Source: Paraphysoderma sedebokerense (Eukaryota; Blastocladiomycota; Physodermatomycetes; Physodermatales; Physodermataceae). Taken from it: a DNA stretch of 64,000 nt. Under the pieces are notes generated by a model that saw nothing but the letters and a program-made list of their open reading frames with translations, did not search any database and was not told where the DNA came from. Positions 23,120 through 35,900 of the stretch are shown one piece after another; within the stretch, counting starts at the first letter, position 1; each line of letters begins with the position of its first letter. The stretch lies in the NCBI GenBank assembly GCA_025602915.1, contig JAHLJZ010000009.1, forward strand, positions 186,001-250,000, in the 5' to 3' direction. A program made the translations under genes and the position numbers.

Positions 23120-25912
23120 ATGACGATATCTGATGTCGCAGTGCCAGCATTGAGAGCGTCTCTTGTTGCTGGTGGGTTTTCAACATTCGCCATTGTCTTC
23201 GGTGTAAGAATTTTCCTAATGTTGGCTGTCCCATGTTGAAGTGTGGACTGACTTCTACCTCACTCGAACCACCTTACAGGCTGTCCTCGCATTCTCCGTA
23301 TTCTTTACAAGATATTATCAAGATAGATTTGAATCAGAGCTATTTCCTACCATTGTGACTGTCATTGGCCTTACCGTTTGTTTAGCAACCTTATGTCTTG
23401 TCCCTGTCGATATCTTTCTCGTATCGAGCACCGTGAACCCTAGCACGGGACTCCGCTATGAATGGGCAACCAAGGAAAATGTGGCATCACTGCTTAGTAT
23501 ATGCAGAAGTGCTTATTATGGTATAACGATGTTGCTTAAAAACCAGCAAATGAATCGAGGAACGTGGGAGCTGATAATTTCACTCGCCTCTTGTAGTCCT
23601 GTACTCTGTTATTGCCGGACTGTGTTTCATCGTCATTCCATTCGCATATTTTTATTATGAGGAGTTTGAAGAAGAGCAGACAACTCGTGATGTACTTAAT
23701 CATTTGATTGATTAATATTGTCGGTAACATCTAACCTTTGTCTTCGTGTATTCATTTTCAGCGTGTTTGGTCCTCAATTCGATACACTTTATTCACTTTT
23801 GTCATTATCGTCATTCTGCTTATTACTGGATTATTACTTCGACCAAAGAGTTTTGATGAAGACCCAGAACTAAGTCTCGACTGGTTCAAGAAATTTTTGA
23901 CCGAGAGTTGTTCGTATCGCAATGCACTTCTTGGATATCGAAATCCGCGATGACTAATTTTATTGCGATATAGCTGGTGAAAAGTCTATCACATTTGTGA
24001 TTGCAGTACTTATGCTATTGGGGATGTTAATATATATTACATACACTGTAAGTTCTTCGTGGAAATCTCGCGTTTTCGGTACAGCTTGCTTAATCAGGAT
24101 ATATTTTATAGGCGTACGGATTATCAGCGCTTCCATTCGGGTTGATTAAATCTACGAAATCTGTTAGGCGTGATATCATGGACATTACGAATCGGTTAAC
24201 CAATGTCCGTGATCAAATACGTGATATACAATCGAAATATGAACGGGCTGGAAGTACTACTATCAGTGCAAGAGATCAGAAGAAACTGGAATCGTTAGAG
24301 CGAGAAGAACGGTAATGGTCGATGGTACAGATCTTTCTACGACCTCAAAACTGACTATGATATCATCTGTTAAAGAAAGTACGTACTTCAAGCAAGCTAT
24401 GTTGAGGGTTCTACCCGAGGCTGTTGGAACAAGACTGTGGCACTTTTAAGACCGTTCGAGTTTTTGTTTGGCATTGCTTGTTTGCTTTTGACTTTATGTC
24501 TGTTCTTGTCCATGTTCTTGACTATGTATGTATTGCTTATGTTAACGACCAAGCGATAAGACTTTTTTATTGACTTGGATCCTTGCCGACAGCATCGATA
24601 AGGCCAAAAATTCGATCTGTGGAAGGAAGTGCGGTTACATATTAGATCACCCCGATATCTTCAACCCGGTCAACGTGCTTTCCGTGAACTTATCAAAGGT
24701 ACAGATTTATAACGCAGATACTCAATTCCTCGATATTTTATTATCAATCATAATTATTGATCTTTACATTTTTCTGATCGTCATATTAGTATTTCCCGCT
24801 CGACTACATCTTTACCACTTTGATAATCTTCTATTTTTTCTTCGCCACGGTATCTGGTCTCGTCAGAATTGGTGTCCGATTTCTATGGCTGCATTTATTT
24901 TCCATACGAAAGAAACGCACAACACCGCAAGCACTTCTTTTTGCTTGTATTATTTTAATGTTGAGTTTATTGGGTTTGAATTATACTATGGTCAATGTAG
25001 TCGCACCAGAGTACTCAATGTTTGGTGCTCAGCGATATGTATGTTTCTATTCCAATCAGATCGGTATTACGAGTTCTGCATATCTGACAATATGACTCTC
25101 AAATGTAGTGTAACCATACAACAACCTTACAAAACGCGACAACCGTAAGAGACTGTTCGCAATATCCATCTTTAATTATACCTTGTTCGATATCAGCTCC
25201 CCCAGGTAAGCTTCGTTTTCACAACTTATACCTATCTCCGGATGGTGACGATATCAATGAATTTTTCTTTAATGTTATTGAAATGCACTGCTTCTCTGGT
25301 CCCGTCCGCAATAAAGATCTTTGTACACCGACCGCGCTATCAACTCTTATCAATCGAATCACCATCAATACTCCCTTCTTTGGTGTAGTATATTACTACT
25401 CTCAGTGGGTTTTTCTGGGTGTGTTTGTATTAGGTTTTACATATGAGTTTATTCGGTCACGAAAGAGTCGAGTCGACGATATCAGTGATGACGAATATGA
25501 CGAAATGGCGGATGAGTGGTTCGAAAAACGTGGACAAAGGAGCGGGAGCGTGTCCAATGCAGGTGGCAGTGCGGCCGGAAATGTCAGAGCTGAGAGGAGA
25601 ACAAGTGCACCTGTTGACACGGCCGGAAGGGGAAGAGGAGATGGTGGAATAGACACCACCTCTCAAAGCTCAAAGAAAGGTTGGAAATCATGGTTTGGTA
25701 AAGGCAAAGGCAGGAAAGATGAAGAAAAAGGACTGCTGAGCCCAGGTAGCGATGACGAAGAAGGAAACTTGAATAGTCGAAGTAGAAGTGGGATTGATGT
25801 TGTTAGTGGTTCCAGTTCTCGGAATGATGATCGAGGGGGAACGGCCAGTGAAATAAGCAGTAAGTGGAGTTTCCGTAAAAGTGACCGCGGAAAGGGTAAA
25901 GGACGCGGATAA
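23120..25912 (+). CDS. LMBRD1: LMBD1-type lysosomal cobalamin (vitamin B12) transport protein
   Basis: Multi-pass membrane protein of the LMBR1 family. In animals LMBD1 works with the ABC transporter ABCD4 to release cobalamin from lysosomes. The model has ten exons and 716 aa: 23120-23203, 23280-23520, 23597-23691, 23762-23909, 23974-24047, 24112-24311, 24376-24525, 24593-24698, 24790-25038, 25109-25912. Family motifs are in order: [32 protein letters not shown], a charged coiled segment, [11 protein letters not shown], a loop, [29 protein letters not shown] and [11 protein letters not shown], then [10 protein letters not shown]. Human LMBD1 has about 540 aa. The extra length here is mostly a basic, Ser/Gly-rich cytosolic tail of about 150 residues. 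Donors of introns 3 (gtactt) and 4 (gttcgt) are weak but keep the frame. Its start lies 104 bp after the kinase 4 stop. Confidence 0.9.
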
Positions 25913-26135
25913 TGCGGATATTACACACGATAAATATTGTAAATAAATTTGATGAGCACTAGAAGCCTCTGAAAACTGTTGATAATCGTTCTCTCAGGTC
26001 CCAAACAAAGGACGATCATGAAACTAGAACGCTGATTCATCCATGGATAAGGGACATCTTTAATGTACATGGTAAACTACAACAAAACTATTAATAAAGT
26101 AACAACAACTTGTGCCAACTATTCTGTTTCTTCAC
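25913..26135. terminator. Convergent 3' ends of LMBD1 and PEPC
   Basis: These 223 bases separate two stop codons facing each other. AATAAA-like motifs occur on the plus strand (aaataaa near 25940) and TTTATT-like complements near 26090 (ttaataaagt), which could serve polyadenylation of the two transcripts. Confidence 0.4.
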
Positions 26136-29100
26136 TTAACCCACATTGCCCATACCACTAGCAATCCCTTGGATCGTAACAATCAAGGTATCCTTCATGA
26201 CCGGATCCACTAAATCCACATCTTCTACGTTCTTCTCTTTACATAATTGTCTTCCCCTTCTCAACATCTCCGCTTGCATCAATCCCAACACATCAGTAAA
26301 TGGAATTCGAGGTTCAATAGCTCTCTTTACGACCGGATCAAACTCCAATAAGGTCGTTTGATTCGTCACCTTCAGAATCAACCTAATACATTCGTCTAAT
26401 TCGTTACGAAGTTGCTCTCCGAGCGATTTTAGCTCGTCCGGAACCAATAAATCCTCATAATGTTTGGTAATTCGGGCATTCCCTTTAGCGAGAACCATCT
26501 GAACTAAATCAAGAATGGAGCGAAAGAATGGCCATTTTTGATACATTTCTTGAAGAACCGGGAGATTGCCTCTATCAATTTGAGATTGGAGGGCGACGCC
26601 GACACCGAGCCAGACGGGCAAATTGAGACGATTCTATAATGACAAATACTCTTGAGCATGATAAAAACATTGCAATGATTGTCGCATTATAATACGTACC
26701 TGTGTGAACGCGAAAATCCAGGGAATAGCACGCAGAGTTTCCACACCACCACCCTTCTTTCTCTTCGACGGTCGACTTCCAATATTCATGCTACTCAGTT
26801 CCGCGATAGGTGTGGCTGTTCTGAAATAATCAATGAACTTTGGATGTCCGTACACAATGCCCTTGTAGTGATCACAACTGACTTCGCTAATTTCGGACAT
26901 AACTTGACGGTACAATGGGGATGGTAAAGGCGGGGGAGTTAAAGTTGCGATAAGTGTAGCAGTAGTATACCGCTCTAAAGTTTGCTCGGCGGTTCCCGGT
27001 AAACCGAAATGAGAATCGATAATCTCCCCTTGGATGGTAATACGCATGTTTCCTTTAACTGTGCCAGGGGGTTGAGACAAAATGGCAAGATGCTGAGGAC
27101 CGCCACCTATTAAATGAAGATACCGTACAAATGTAAGCTTCCGTACAAGAATGTTCGGGTTACAAGCGTTGGCGTACCTCGACCAACGCTTCCTCCTCTG
27201 CCGTGGAAAAGGACGAGTTGAACATCAAAACTTTCACATGTCTTTACTAACTCTTCCTGCGCACGGAATAATTCCCACACACTAGTAAACCGACCGCTAT
27301 CTTTAGCTGAATCAGAATATCCCAACATGACTTCTTGCCACCCCCTGATATGCTGACGATACCACTCCACTGAGAGTAATCTCTGGATGGTTGCGGGCGC
27401 ATTTTGCAGATCGGTCTTCGTTTCGAACAGAGGCGCAACACGGAGAGGTTCTGCAACCCCACAGGCTTTCTGTAAAAGTAAAACGGCAAGAACATCGGAT
27501 GGTTTTTGAGCCATGGAAATAACATATGTCCCTGTATGATAATGTGTGAGATGCAAGAAGTGATAATTCAACGGTCAATTTATAGCAACATACCGAACGA
27601 ATCTCCTCCGATTGCAGCACACATTCGGCAAGTAGCGATAACTTCTTTGACTCTTTCGTTTACATTTGAATCTTCTTGAGGCCATTCTGGTGGGAACAGC
27701 GGTCTCTTGCTCATCAATTCGCCGATTAACCAACTCTGCTTTTTTTCTTCATCCCATTGAAGGTAACTACCCAAATCCAAATATGTCGTAATCGCATCGA
27801 TCGCTTCAGCGTGTCGTTCCGATTCTTGACGGATATCTAATTTGACCAGACACAACCCAAAGCAGACTAATCGACGAATCAAATCTTTAAGTCTACCCTC
27901 TGCAACGACTTCGAAACCGCATTCGACCATCGAGTTGTAAACATCCATGAGAGGGTCCATGATTTGCGAAACTGACGTGATGATGTCTTCTGGTGGAGGA
28001 GGAGGATGAGCGACATGGATGATGCTGGCGAGATAATCTTCAGTTCGCTTCAAAGATTCACGAAGTGGCGCAAGGAACAGCCGATACGGCTCGTCATTAG
28101 GAATATTCCCTCGCTGGAAATCCCAGTGAGTAGCTTTGAATGTACTCAATTCTCCCATTCTTGGGAGAGCAGCTACTTTCTTTTCGAAGGAAGGAGAGCA
28201 CCGAGTCATAGAAAGTTCAAAAAGGAGTTTATCCACTTCCTGATAATACAGATGGGCCGCTCTCCAACGAGATATTTTAATAACCTCGCGGGTAACTTCG
28301 GCGGTCACATACGGGTTTCCTGCACAACATGAAATCTCAGCAATCAAGTTCGATGAATTCGCGAGAAAAGCTTTGCGTACCATCGCGATCGCCACCAATC
28401 CAACTTCCAAATGAAATGACACTGGCAGTCGGAGGCAACGGCTTCACACCAATCTGCTTTAGGGCAGCATCAACAGTTTTCATGTGCGCTGGAACTGCAC
28501 CCCACAGCATTCTCTCGACTGTGTTTAATCCACCTCTTGCTTCATCTTCTGGAATTGGTTTAATACGACGGACTGTATTACTGCACCACAGAGAAACAAT
28601 CTCTCGTTGAAGGGAAGCGTGGAATTCATTCAATTCAGTGGGTGTAAGAATAGTTCGGTCTCGAAGTTCAAGAGCTTCGGCAACTCTGGAAACGGCAAAG
28701 AATAAGATGAGAGCAAAGGAAGAGAAAGGGACGGAAACGACCGTACGTTGCATATTTCGCTAAAATTGTTCTTCTCATCGCCTGGGTAGGATGAGCAGTT
28801 AAGACAAGTTCAACGTGTTGTTTTAGCAACGCCTCTCTGATCTGATCAGGGGTGAACCCTTTTTGCATCAACTCAGCGAACGCATCTTTACAAGTGTGGC
28901 GGAAATGTAAATCTGATTCCCCGCGACGATACCCTCGCCAACTGAGATTGAAATAGTGAGAAGTAAGTCCTCAGAGGCGATATAGAAATACTAAAACCAT
29001 ACCGGCGAATACGATGCTGCTTTTCGGCCAATTCAGCAAGACTGAGAATTTCGTGAAAAACTCTCGCGGCCTCAAGGTATTCGGACGATCCTTTGAGTTG

Positions 29101-29619
29101 GCGGACCAATTTGACAAGATTTTCAAAATCTGTTTCTGATCGGGACTTGAAATAGACATAAGCAGCAGCAACGAGTTCTTCCGTTACGTCAGCAATTTTG
29201 CCTGATAAAAGTGCAAAGGGAACAACGAAGTTCAGTGAGTAACGGTGGCCCACGATTTGCTTGCAACAAGGACAAGGGACCTCACCTGGATCACCACCTC
29301 CAAGCCCGGGATGTTCGCGGACAGTTTGCATCAGCAGTTTAGAAAAAAGCTTAACATCTTCACGAAGGGGGACCTCAAAATCTACAGGTCTGTTTACTTG
29401 GCTGGCATTGAATTCGTGAAAATTTTGGTTCAAAAAATTAGAGAGGTTGCCTTGGTTCGGGATGTTGGTTGGGGAAGACGGGGCGGCAAAGAGGGTAGTG
29501 ATGAGTTTGTGGATACCTGCTTGAGCAGCGGTAGAAATCGGTTCAGATAGATTTGTCGGAGTCTGAGGAGGAGGTGTCTGAGGTTTTTCAGTTTCGCCAG
29601 TTGCAAGAATCGGCGACAT
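26136..29619 (-). CDS. ppc: Phosphoenolpyruvate carboxylase
   Basis: Catalyses PEP plus bicarbonate to oxaloacetate plus phosphate, an anaplerotic reaction in the cytosol. About 1,000 aa with seven short introns, slightly longer than E. coli PEPC (883 aa). Diagnostic motifs in order: [14 protein letters not shown] (catalytic His), [15 protein letters not shown] (spliced across GGDRDG), [42 protein letters not shown] (spliced), [31 protein letters not shown] and [12 protein letters not shown]. The C-terminus reads [10 protein letters not shown], where most PEPCs end in QNTG or RNTG. The ATG at 29619 is the first in frame; further upstream is only a GTG. A Pro/Thr-rich N-terminal segment precedes the conserved domain. 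It is convergent with LMBD1. Introns show it is a resident nuclear gene and not bacterial contamination. PEPC is usually said to be missing from fungi. Confidence 0.93.
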
Positions 29620-30279
29620 TTTTTGTACTTTTGTGAGGGAACCGAGTAACCGATATGGCGGATCAGGAAACGAGCACTTGGTCACAAATCAAGAAAAGAA
29701 AATAAGTACTACTGATATTACCGAATATCGAGGACGCAGGAACGATAGAAAGGTGGGGATGGGGATGATAAGAGATGAGGAGCACCAAGACGGCACCGCA
29801 TGAACATCACTGTGATGAGGGATGATAAGCAACACCGCTGTTGTGACGCTCCGCCTCGTGAATTTTGTCGTCATTAACAATCCTGCATTTCATCTCTTAT
29901 CGCATCAGGAATTAGACTAATCTCGGCATTCATTATTCATAGCTGATAGCTCCCTCTGTCTGTCATCCTGCATACAATGAACATCTTTAGTCCCCTTGTG
30001 TCAGATTGTGGGATCCATCTTAATCCATCGATACCGTTTTATTTTCCGGTAGAGTAATCAGTATCAATCATATTGTTCTACCCCTTTAAAAGTCAGATCT
30101 GGATACCAACAGGATAAATTTTTCATCCTCGAAGACATGTAAATTCTAAAGTTTACGTAGCGTCCCACAATCAAGGTTTTATTTGGACAACAGTGTTTTG
30201 TTCTCTCCACACAGACATCAGAATTAAATATAAATATTGATATTTTGCACGGAAATCAGCAAAAAATAAATTAATCTAT
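29620..30279. other. Intergenic region upstream of PEPC
   Basis: This 0.66-kb gap holds the presumed PEPC promoter and the 3' end of the downstream-lying minus-strand gene. I see no gene in it. Confidence 0.45.
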
Positions 30280-31680
30280 CTACAAATGTAACTCAATCTT
30301 AACTACTGGTTCCTCGACATTATCCACTTTCCAGCCACCATTTTTTTCATCTAATGAAAATAATTCAGGCCACTTTTGTTTCATATCCACCCATTCCGAA
30401 CTGACCACCTTTGGGATGCAGTCTACCCTTAAATGAGGAGTCAAATCACTCGGAAGTGACATTTGCATACTATGATTGATTATCGGTTAATCATTCTGTC
30501 AACATCAGAACTTTTCGCAAGTATTGGGAATAGAAAGTGACAATTCAATTATACCTTTTGCTGTTTCGAGTCGGTGAATCGTCGACTCCAAAGTAACTCA
30601 TCATAATTGGTTTCGCATTTCCTTTCTCATCATTGGTATCCTCCAGCTTAGATTCTTTAGTATCAGCAATAAGCCCTTTATAACGCAACATCATAATATA
30701 CTCTTTCTGATGTTTCATATTAAACCATAAATCATATTTTCTTTTGAATTCTACTTCGGGTATAACGTGGGTGACTGTCGGCGGGATAAAAATCTTTTGA
30801 CGATTACGAAAGACCGACGGATTGACATAGACAGCACACATCGCGGGATCAAACACTAATGGAAGTGAAAAATCTGTCAATATAAAAAAAAGGGATAAAG
30901 TAATCAAAAAGAAAATTGTACTCACTGCCATCCGCGAATCCCCATGCCTCATCTATTGTATCCGTTCTATCGAAAAAATACCACCCATCAACAACCATTT
31001 CGAAATCCAAACATTCGACCTTTCAATCACCAAAAAATACGTACACATAAAACCCTAATCCAAGTAATTCAAAATCAATAACAACATCACATCAAAATCA
31101 ATAGAACACCAAAAGAGAGAAACCACACTCACCATCTCCATGACGTCGTTTATACCCCGCTTGTTCATCATCAAACACTTCAATTTTACGTTCAATATCA
31201 TTGATAAATCTCGATGCCGTTCCGTGCCCTATATCCCCAATTCCCAAAATACAAAAAGCACCAAAACCCAAAAAAACCATACAAATCAGTCAATCCAATA
31301 CAATCAATTCAATTTCCGTATATTCTTAATGATATAAACTAAAGAATTATAGTATCCAACTTACACCCCAAAAACATATATTCACATTCTCCATTCCGAG
31401 ACGACCCCGACTCAAAAGTTTTAGTCATAGGACACGCTTTAGTTTTCTCTTGCGGATTTAATTGATGAATCACCAATCCTGTAAAAAAAAAACCCAAATT
31501 AGACATTAAAACCCAAATCAAAACTCCGCAAAAGGTAAAGGAAAACAAAAACATACGAATAGGATCCATCAATACATTTCTCACCGGTACACTCACCGTC
31601 CGATTCGAGTTAAACCCAACAATCAACACCGCAATCATTATGAATACATTCACCCATTTAAATAATTTGTTTTGAACCAT
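30280..31680 (-). CDS. Secreted protein, predicted H-Y-E ADP-ribosyltransferase fold, paralog 1
   Basis: A 297-aa model in seven exons: 31680-31557, 31478-31365, 31228-31133, 31054-31045, 30966-30926, 30873-30555, 30469-30280. An N-terminal hydrophobic stretch (VFIMIAVLIVGF) looks like a signal peptide or anchor. After splicing, the core reads LGWHGTASRF, then IERKIEV, YKRRHGDGFYVTDTIDEAW, DPAMCAVYV, IPPTV and HQKEYIMML. This order matches the PARP/diphtheria-type ADP-ribosyltransferase pattern: His in W-H-G-T, Tyr in G-F-Y-x-T-D with a following Ala-Trp helix, and Glu in Q-K-E-Y on a late strand. The C-terminal part has an invariant VDCIPKV. A 10-nt exon (31054-31045) carries the Tyr codon. 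The paralog at 47856-48982 shares motifs and intron positions. Substrate and role are unknown, and the fold call is from motifs only. Confidence 0.7.
31045..31054 (-). other. 10-nt micro-exon in ADP-ribosyltransferase paralog 1
   Basis: Ten bases (ggttttatgt on the coding strand) between an AG acceptor and a GT donor restore Gly-Phe-Tyr-Val in phase with both neighbours. The paralog has an exon of the same length at the same place (48346-48355), which supports both models. Confidence 0.75.
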
Positions 31681-32979
31681 CTTGTTTTAAATATAATCAT
31701 TCAATAGAATTCAGTCAATTTAGTCAAGTCAATTCAGAATCACGAATCTATCGAAGTTCGAACCGAACACTCGAAATTTGTACTTTGTACTCTTTCAGTG
31801 GTTGTACTCTTTCAGTTTTTAGGGGAAATACTCAAATTCACAGAATTCACAAGTTTCATGATACTCTTAAAGGATTGTGTAATTAAATCACCTCCTTTAT
31901 TCTTTGTTTCGAAATCAAAATTTTTCATGTTTCAAATACACACCGAAACCACCGAAACCAACCAACTGGAATCAAACGCGTTCCAGCCGTTCCAAATGTA
32001 GCTTAATTCTTACGTCACTGTTTTGAAACTCGTTCAGAATTTTTTGAATCACTGAATCATTGAATCACAATTAAATTATAATCGAATTCTTGAAGTTTAC
32101 ATTCTACCCACGGCTACATCGAAACCGGGTACTCTAGAGAAAACCTTTCTTGAAAAAACCTGTTACAAAAAATTACATCACATTGCAAATTTATATTCAT
32201 TTCAACTTTGCAATTTGTGAGTTCGTACAATAATTTTTCAGACATCATTTAATTCGTGGAGTTCATGGATCTTACAGATTTATTTCAAAAAATCGTAAAA
32301 CCAAAATTTAAAATCAAGCATCACAATTTTTATTTCCTCAATTTCCTTGCTTTTTATTCTCAACTTTCCAAAAAAAAATTCTTCAAACTCCAAACTCCGA
32401 ATTCCTTACATGAACCCTTCAACTTTAAAAACTTTTTTTTTAAAAAAATGGAAACAACAATAAAGAGTAAACGAATAAACGAAAATCCAGTTAGGAAACA
32501 AAATGGAAGTTATGAAGTTATAGGGGTTTGAAGTTGTTTATGAAGAACCGTAAAGGAGTTGATGGTTGAATGAAAAATTGAATGACGGGAAGGGGTGAAA
32601 TAAAGTGAGGAAGTAGCAGGAGAATGTATAATGGATTCAAGATCGATGGTGGAAGGTGAATAGATGGGTTAAACAAAAAAACTAAAAACTTTTTTTTTAA
32701 TCGGAGAGGGAGGGAGGGGGTACAATAAGACAGAGACAGGTAAAAAACGGATAATAATAATCATTGAGGGAGAGGGGGTAATGAGGTAATGAGTAAAGTG
32801 GTAATGAGGTAAAAGAGATACTAGTGACTAGATGATTGATGAATATAGATGAATAACGAGAAAATAAGGTAAACCATGAACCATAAACAACACTGAAATC
32901 AACCATACAATCACAAAAATAAAGAGTTTGGTTCATTGTTTTTTTCTGAATTGATTCGTGATTATAGTAAGAAGTAAGA
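31681..32979. other. AT-rich intergenic region
   Basis: These 1.3 kb lie between the start of the secreted-enzyme gene and the stop of the EST1-like gene. They are AT-rich with long A and T runs. The frames at 31798-32001 and 32256-32531 are low-complexity Phe/Lys strings and unlikely to be genes. Confidence 0.5.
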
Positions 32980-35900
32980 TTAATATCCCCAACCACCATG
33001 TCCGTTACCGTTAGCATTGACACTGACGTTTTCTGTTCCATTCAACCCGTCCAAACCCAAACCTAAACTCTGAAAGAGTTGTAACCCCGGATTTTGGGTT
33101 TGATTTTGGTTCTGAGGCTGAGGTTGAGAAGTACTCAACCCATTCATCATTGGTGTGCCGTTGGTGTTGACAGAGTTGGTAGAGTGGAGAGGATTGTACA
33201 TGTTGTATTGTCTTTGTTGATTTTGTTGTTGTTGTTGTTGTTGGAGAAAATTAACAGACGAGGAGAGATTCAAGAGTTTGTTCAACTCGGTTGTCATTTG
33301 ATTTTGGTTCTGGATTGTTGATGAATTGGGACCGTCGGGGATACCAGTTCCGGTCGAGGAGGGGACCGGGTACTCGTTTGGTGTCGTTGGGGATGTGTTG
33401 GCAGACAAAGGGAGTTGATGTTGATGTTGGAGTAACCCTTGGAATTGGGAAAAGGAAGATTGGTAATGGTTTTGGGGTGCTTGGGAATGGGAATGAGAGA
33501 GAACTTGAGAATTCATGTGAAGAGTCTGCAGTAACGATGCCGCAGTTGAGGCCGAAGAAGTGGAAGGACGTGGTTGATTGAAAAGAGGGTGGGAGCCGGT
33601 CGGGGCGGGAGGTGGCAAGAACGCAGGGTTGGAGGGGGGAATCATTGAAACGTTTTGGTTTGAGGTGGGGTTGGTAGGAATTTGAGATTGTTGTTGATGT
33701 TGTTGTTGGGATGGCGCTTGGGAATTCATGAAATGATTAGGTTGCGGTGAAAAAGGATTGAACGAGCCGGCGTTGTTGAACTGTTGTTGTTGCTGTTGTT
33801 GAACGGTTTGATGTTGATGCTGGGAAGACGGATGCGGTTGATATTGATTAGGGATATTGAAAAACCCAGGAGGCAAAGAGGGTTGATTTGTTGTTTGTTG
33901 GGGCGGCTGTTGTTGTTGCTGTTGCTGCTGAGGAGGTAGGGGGAAGTTTTGGAATCCAGGAGGGAGGGTTAAGGGTAAAGAAGGGTTACCAGAAGGTAAA
34001 GGTTGAAATAAAGAAGAAAGAGCTTGAAGCTGCTGAACTTGAGAGTAGGATTGAGAATTGGATTGGTTATCGATGATATTCGATTGATGCCCCGACGGTT
34101 GCTTTTGAATAGACTCGTTGAAACCCCATATACTGGATAATGAGTTGCGATGAGTCGCTTGAGCAGGAGGTGGAGGGAGACTGGATGCGGGTTCGTTGGA
34201 GTTGATGAGTTGTTTAACCGAGGGAAGATTGAACTGAGACGACCCTGTGGTTCCGGTCGCGGTATCATATTTCCACAAAGACGAGGACACGTTTTTCCCG
34301 GCTGCAGCGTTCATCGCAGGGTTAGAATTAAACCCACCCAACATGGAAAAAGTGTTGGTGTATGTTCCGGTTCCGATAGCAGAACTCGAAGAAGAAGAAG
34401 TAATAGGTTTCGGAAATTGTTGAGTTGAAGTGTTGTTTACAATAGTACTCGAAGCATTGAGTGTTGAAAGCAGAGTCTGCCTTGTGGCGGAGGCATTGCT
34501 GCCTGATGTTTGGACAGATGCTGCAGCGGAGGATACAGGGAATTCGTTCTGAGAAGACGTTGGGACCGGACTTTTCAAGGAAGTACTACTAACAACAGAC
34601 TGATTTCTACCGGGTCTGAAAAGAATTTCATCTTCTCTACTGTTATCAGCTTTATCATCATCATCCAACCCTCTTTTTGCGACATTAGAAACTAACGCCG
34701 CAAATATTTGGTCTTCGTCAACTTCACCGTCTTCTGTCAACCCGCGACGGTCACTACCCCTATGGGTTTTCATCTCTCCTTGCCTGTGACTGCGCTGGCC
34801 GGTGGCAACAATTTCGGCCGAGGTGGGCAAATCAAAGGGTCCATTGCTACCGTTGAATTTAAACTTGGTTAATTCCACCTCTGGTAATCCTGTCACCCCA
34901 GATTTCTTGGGTGACTCGGGTATAACCGCATCCTTGTCTAACTTTGCGACCACATCCTTTAACTTGGGTATCATCATTTCAGTGGAAGCAATAATGGTAT
35001 GAATTCTAATCAAAGCTTCTTGGTACGGCGTCAACGCAGCAAACACAAGTTTTCTTCGAGTAAGAGCTGATTTGAGAGTGGAAAGGGGAAGAATACAGGA
35101 TACAGATGATGTCGGCGTGGGGGTGGCTTGGCCGGTTGAAACAGAGTCACTTCGAGTCGCGGTTGAAGTCTTTTCAGACGTAGGATTAGATGTTGGCGTC
35201 GAAGTGGTGGAAGGGGAAGAAGGTTCGAGAAAAGAGATAGCATCGAGATATTTTTGCATCGGTTTAAATCCAAAAATCTCGTAGTCTTCCTTTAACGGAG
35301 TGAAAGCTTGTACCATATAGGCGGTGGATTGGGGGAAATGGAGTTTTTGAATATCAGTTTCGGGTGGCACGCTCAACGTATCGCGAACGGTTTTGAGATG
35401 TTTTGTTAAGGTGCGATAAGATTGAAGGATTTGGATTAGAAGGGTGGCGACGGTGGATGAGACTGACTGCGAAGAACTATCGTCTGTGGACAAAGCGGCC
35501 GACGTATCGGAAGAAGCAGATGAAGTAGAAGAAGAAGGAGGGGAGGAGGAGTTGAGATAACTTGGGATTTCGTCAATCGAGAAACCCAGCCAAGCTGTCA
35601 TAATTTTTAAAGACGGCAAGATACGTTTAACGATGGGTGGAATCCCAACAAGTTCTTCAGAATCATCTTTTTCGGTGGGTGACGGAGGTCGCATAAACGC
35701 ATCATTTGAAACATTCACTAAAATCAGCGCCATTTCCAGCACAAACTTCAAGGCCAAGTTCCTGGCAGATTGAAGTAACTCGGGTGAAGTCGTGGCAGCG
35801 GATGTTGAGCTGGATTCTGATTTTGATTGTTGTGGTTTGGATTTAGGGAGAGAGGGAGCAAGTTTTTCGTCAATGTAGAGTATGCCGTACATGGAGGAGA

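Noticed and set aside
26136-29619. PEPC as bacterial contamination
   Set aside because: Seven GT..AG introns interrupt conserved motifs, and neighbours on both sides are eukaryotic.
30280-31680. Heat-labile enterotoxin-type (R-S-E) ADP-ribosyltransferase
   Set aside because: No R-S-E pattern was found. The WHGT, GFY-x-TD and x-EY motifs fit the H-Y-E group better.
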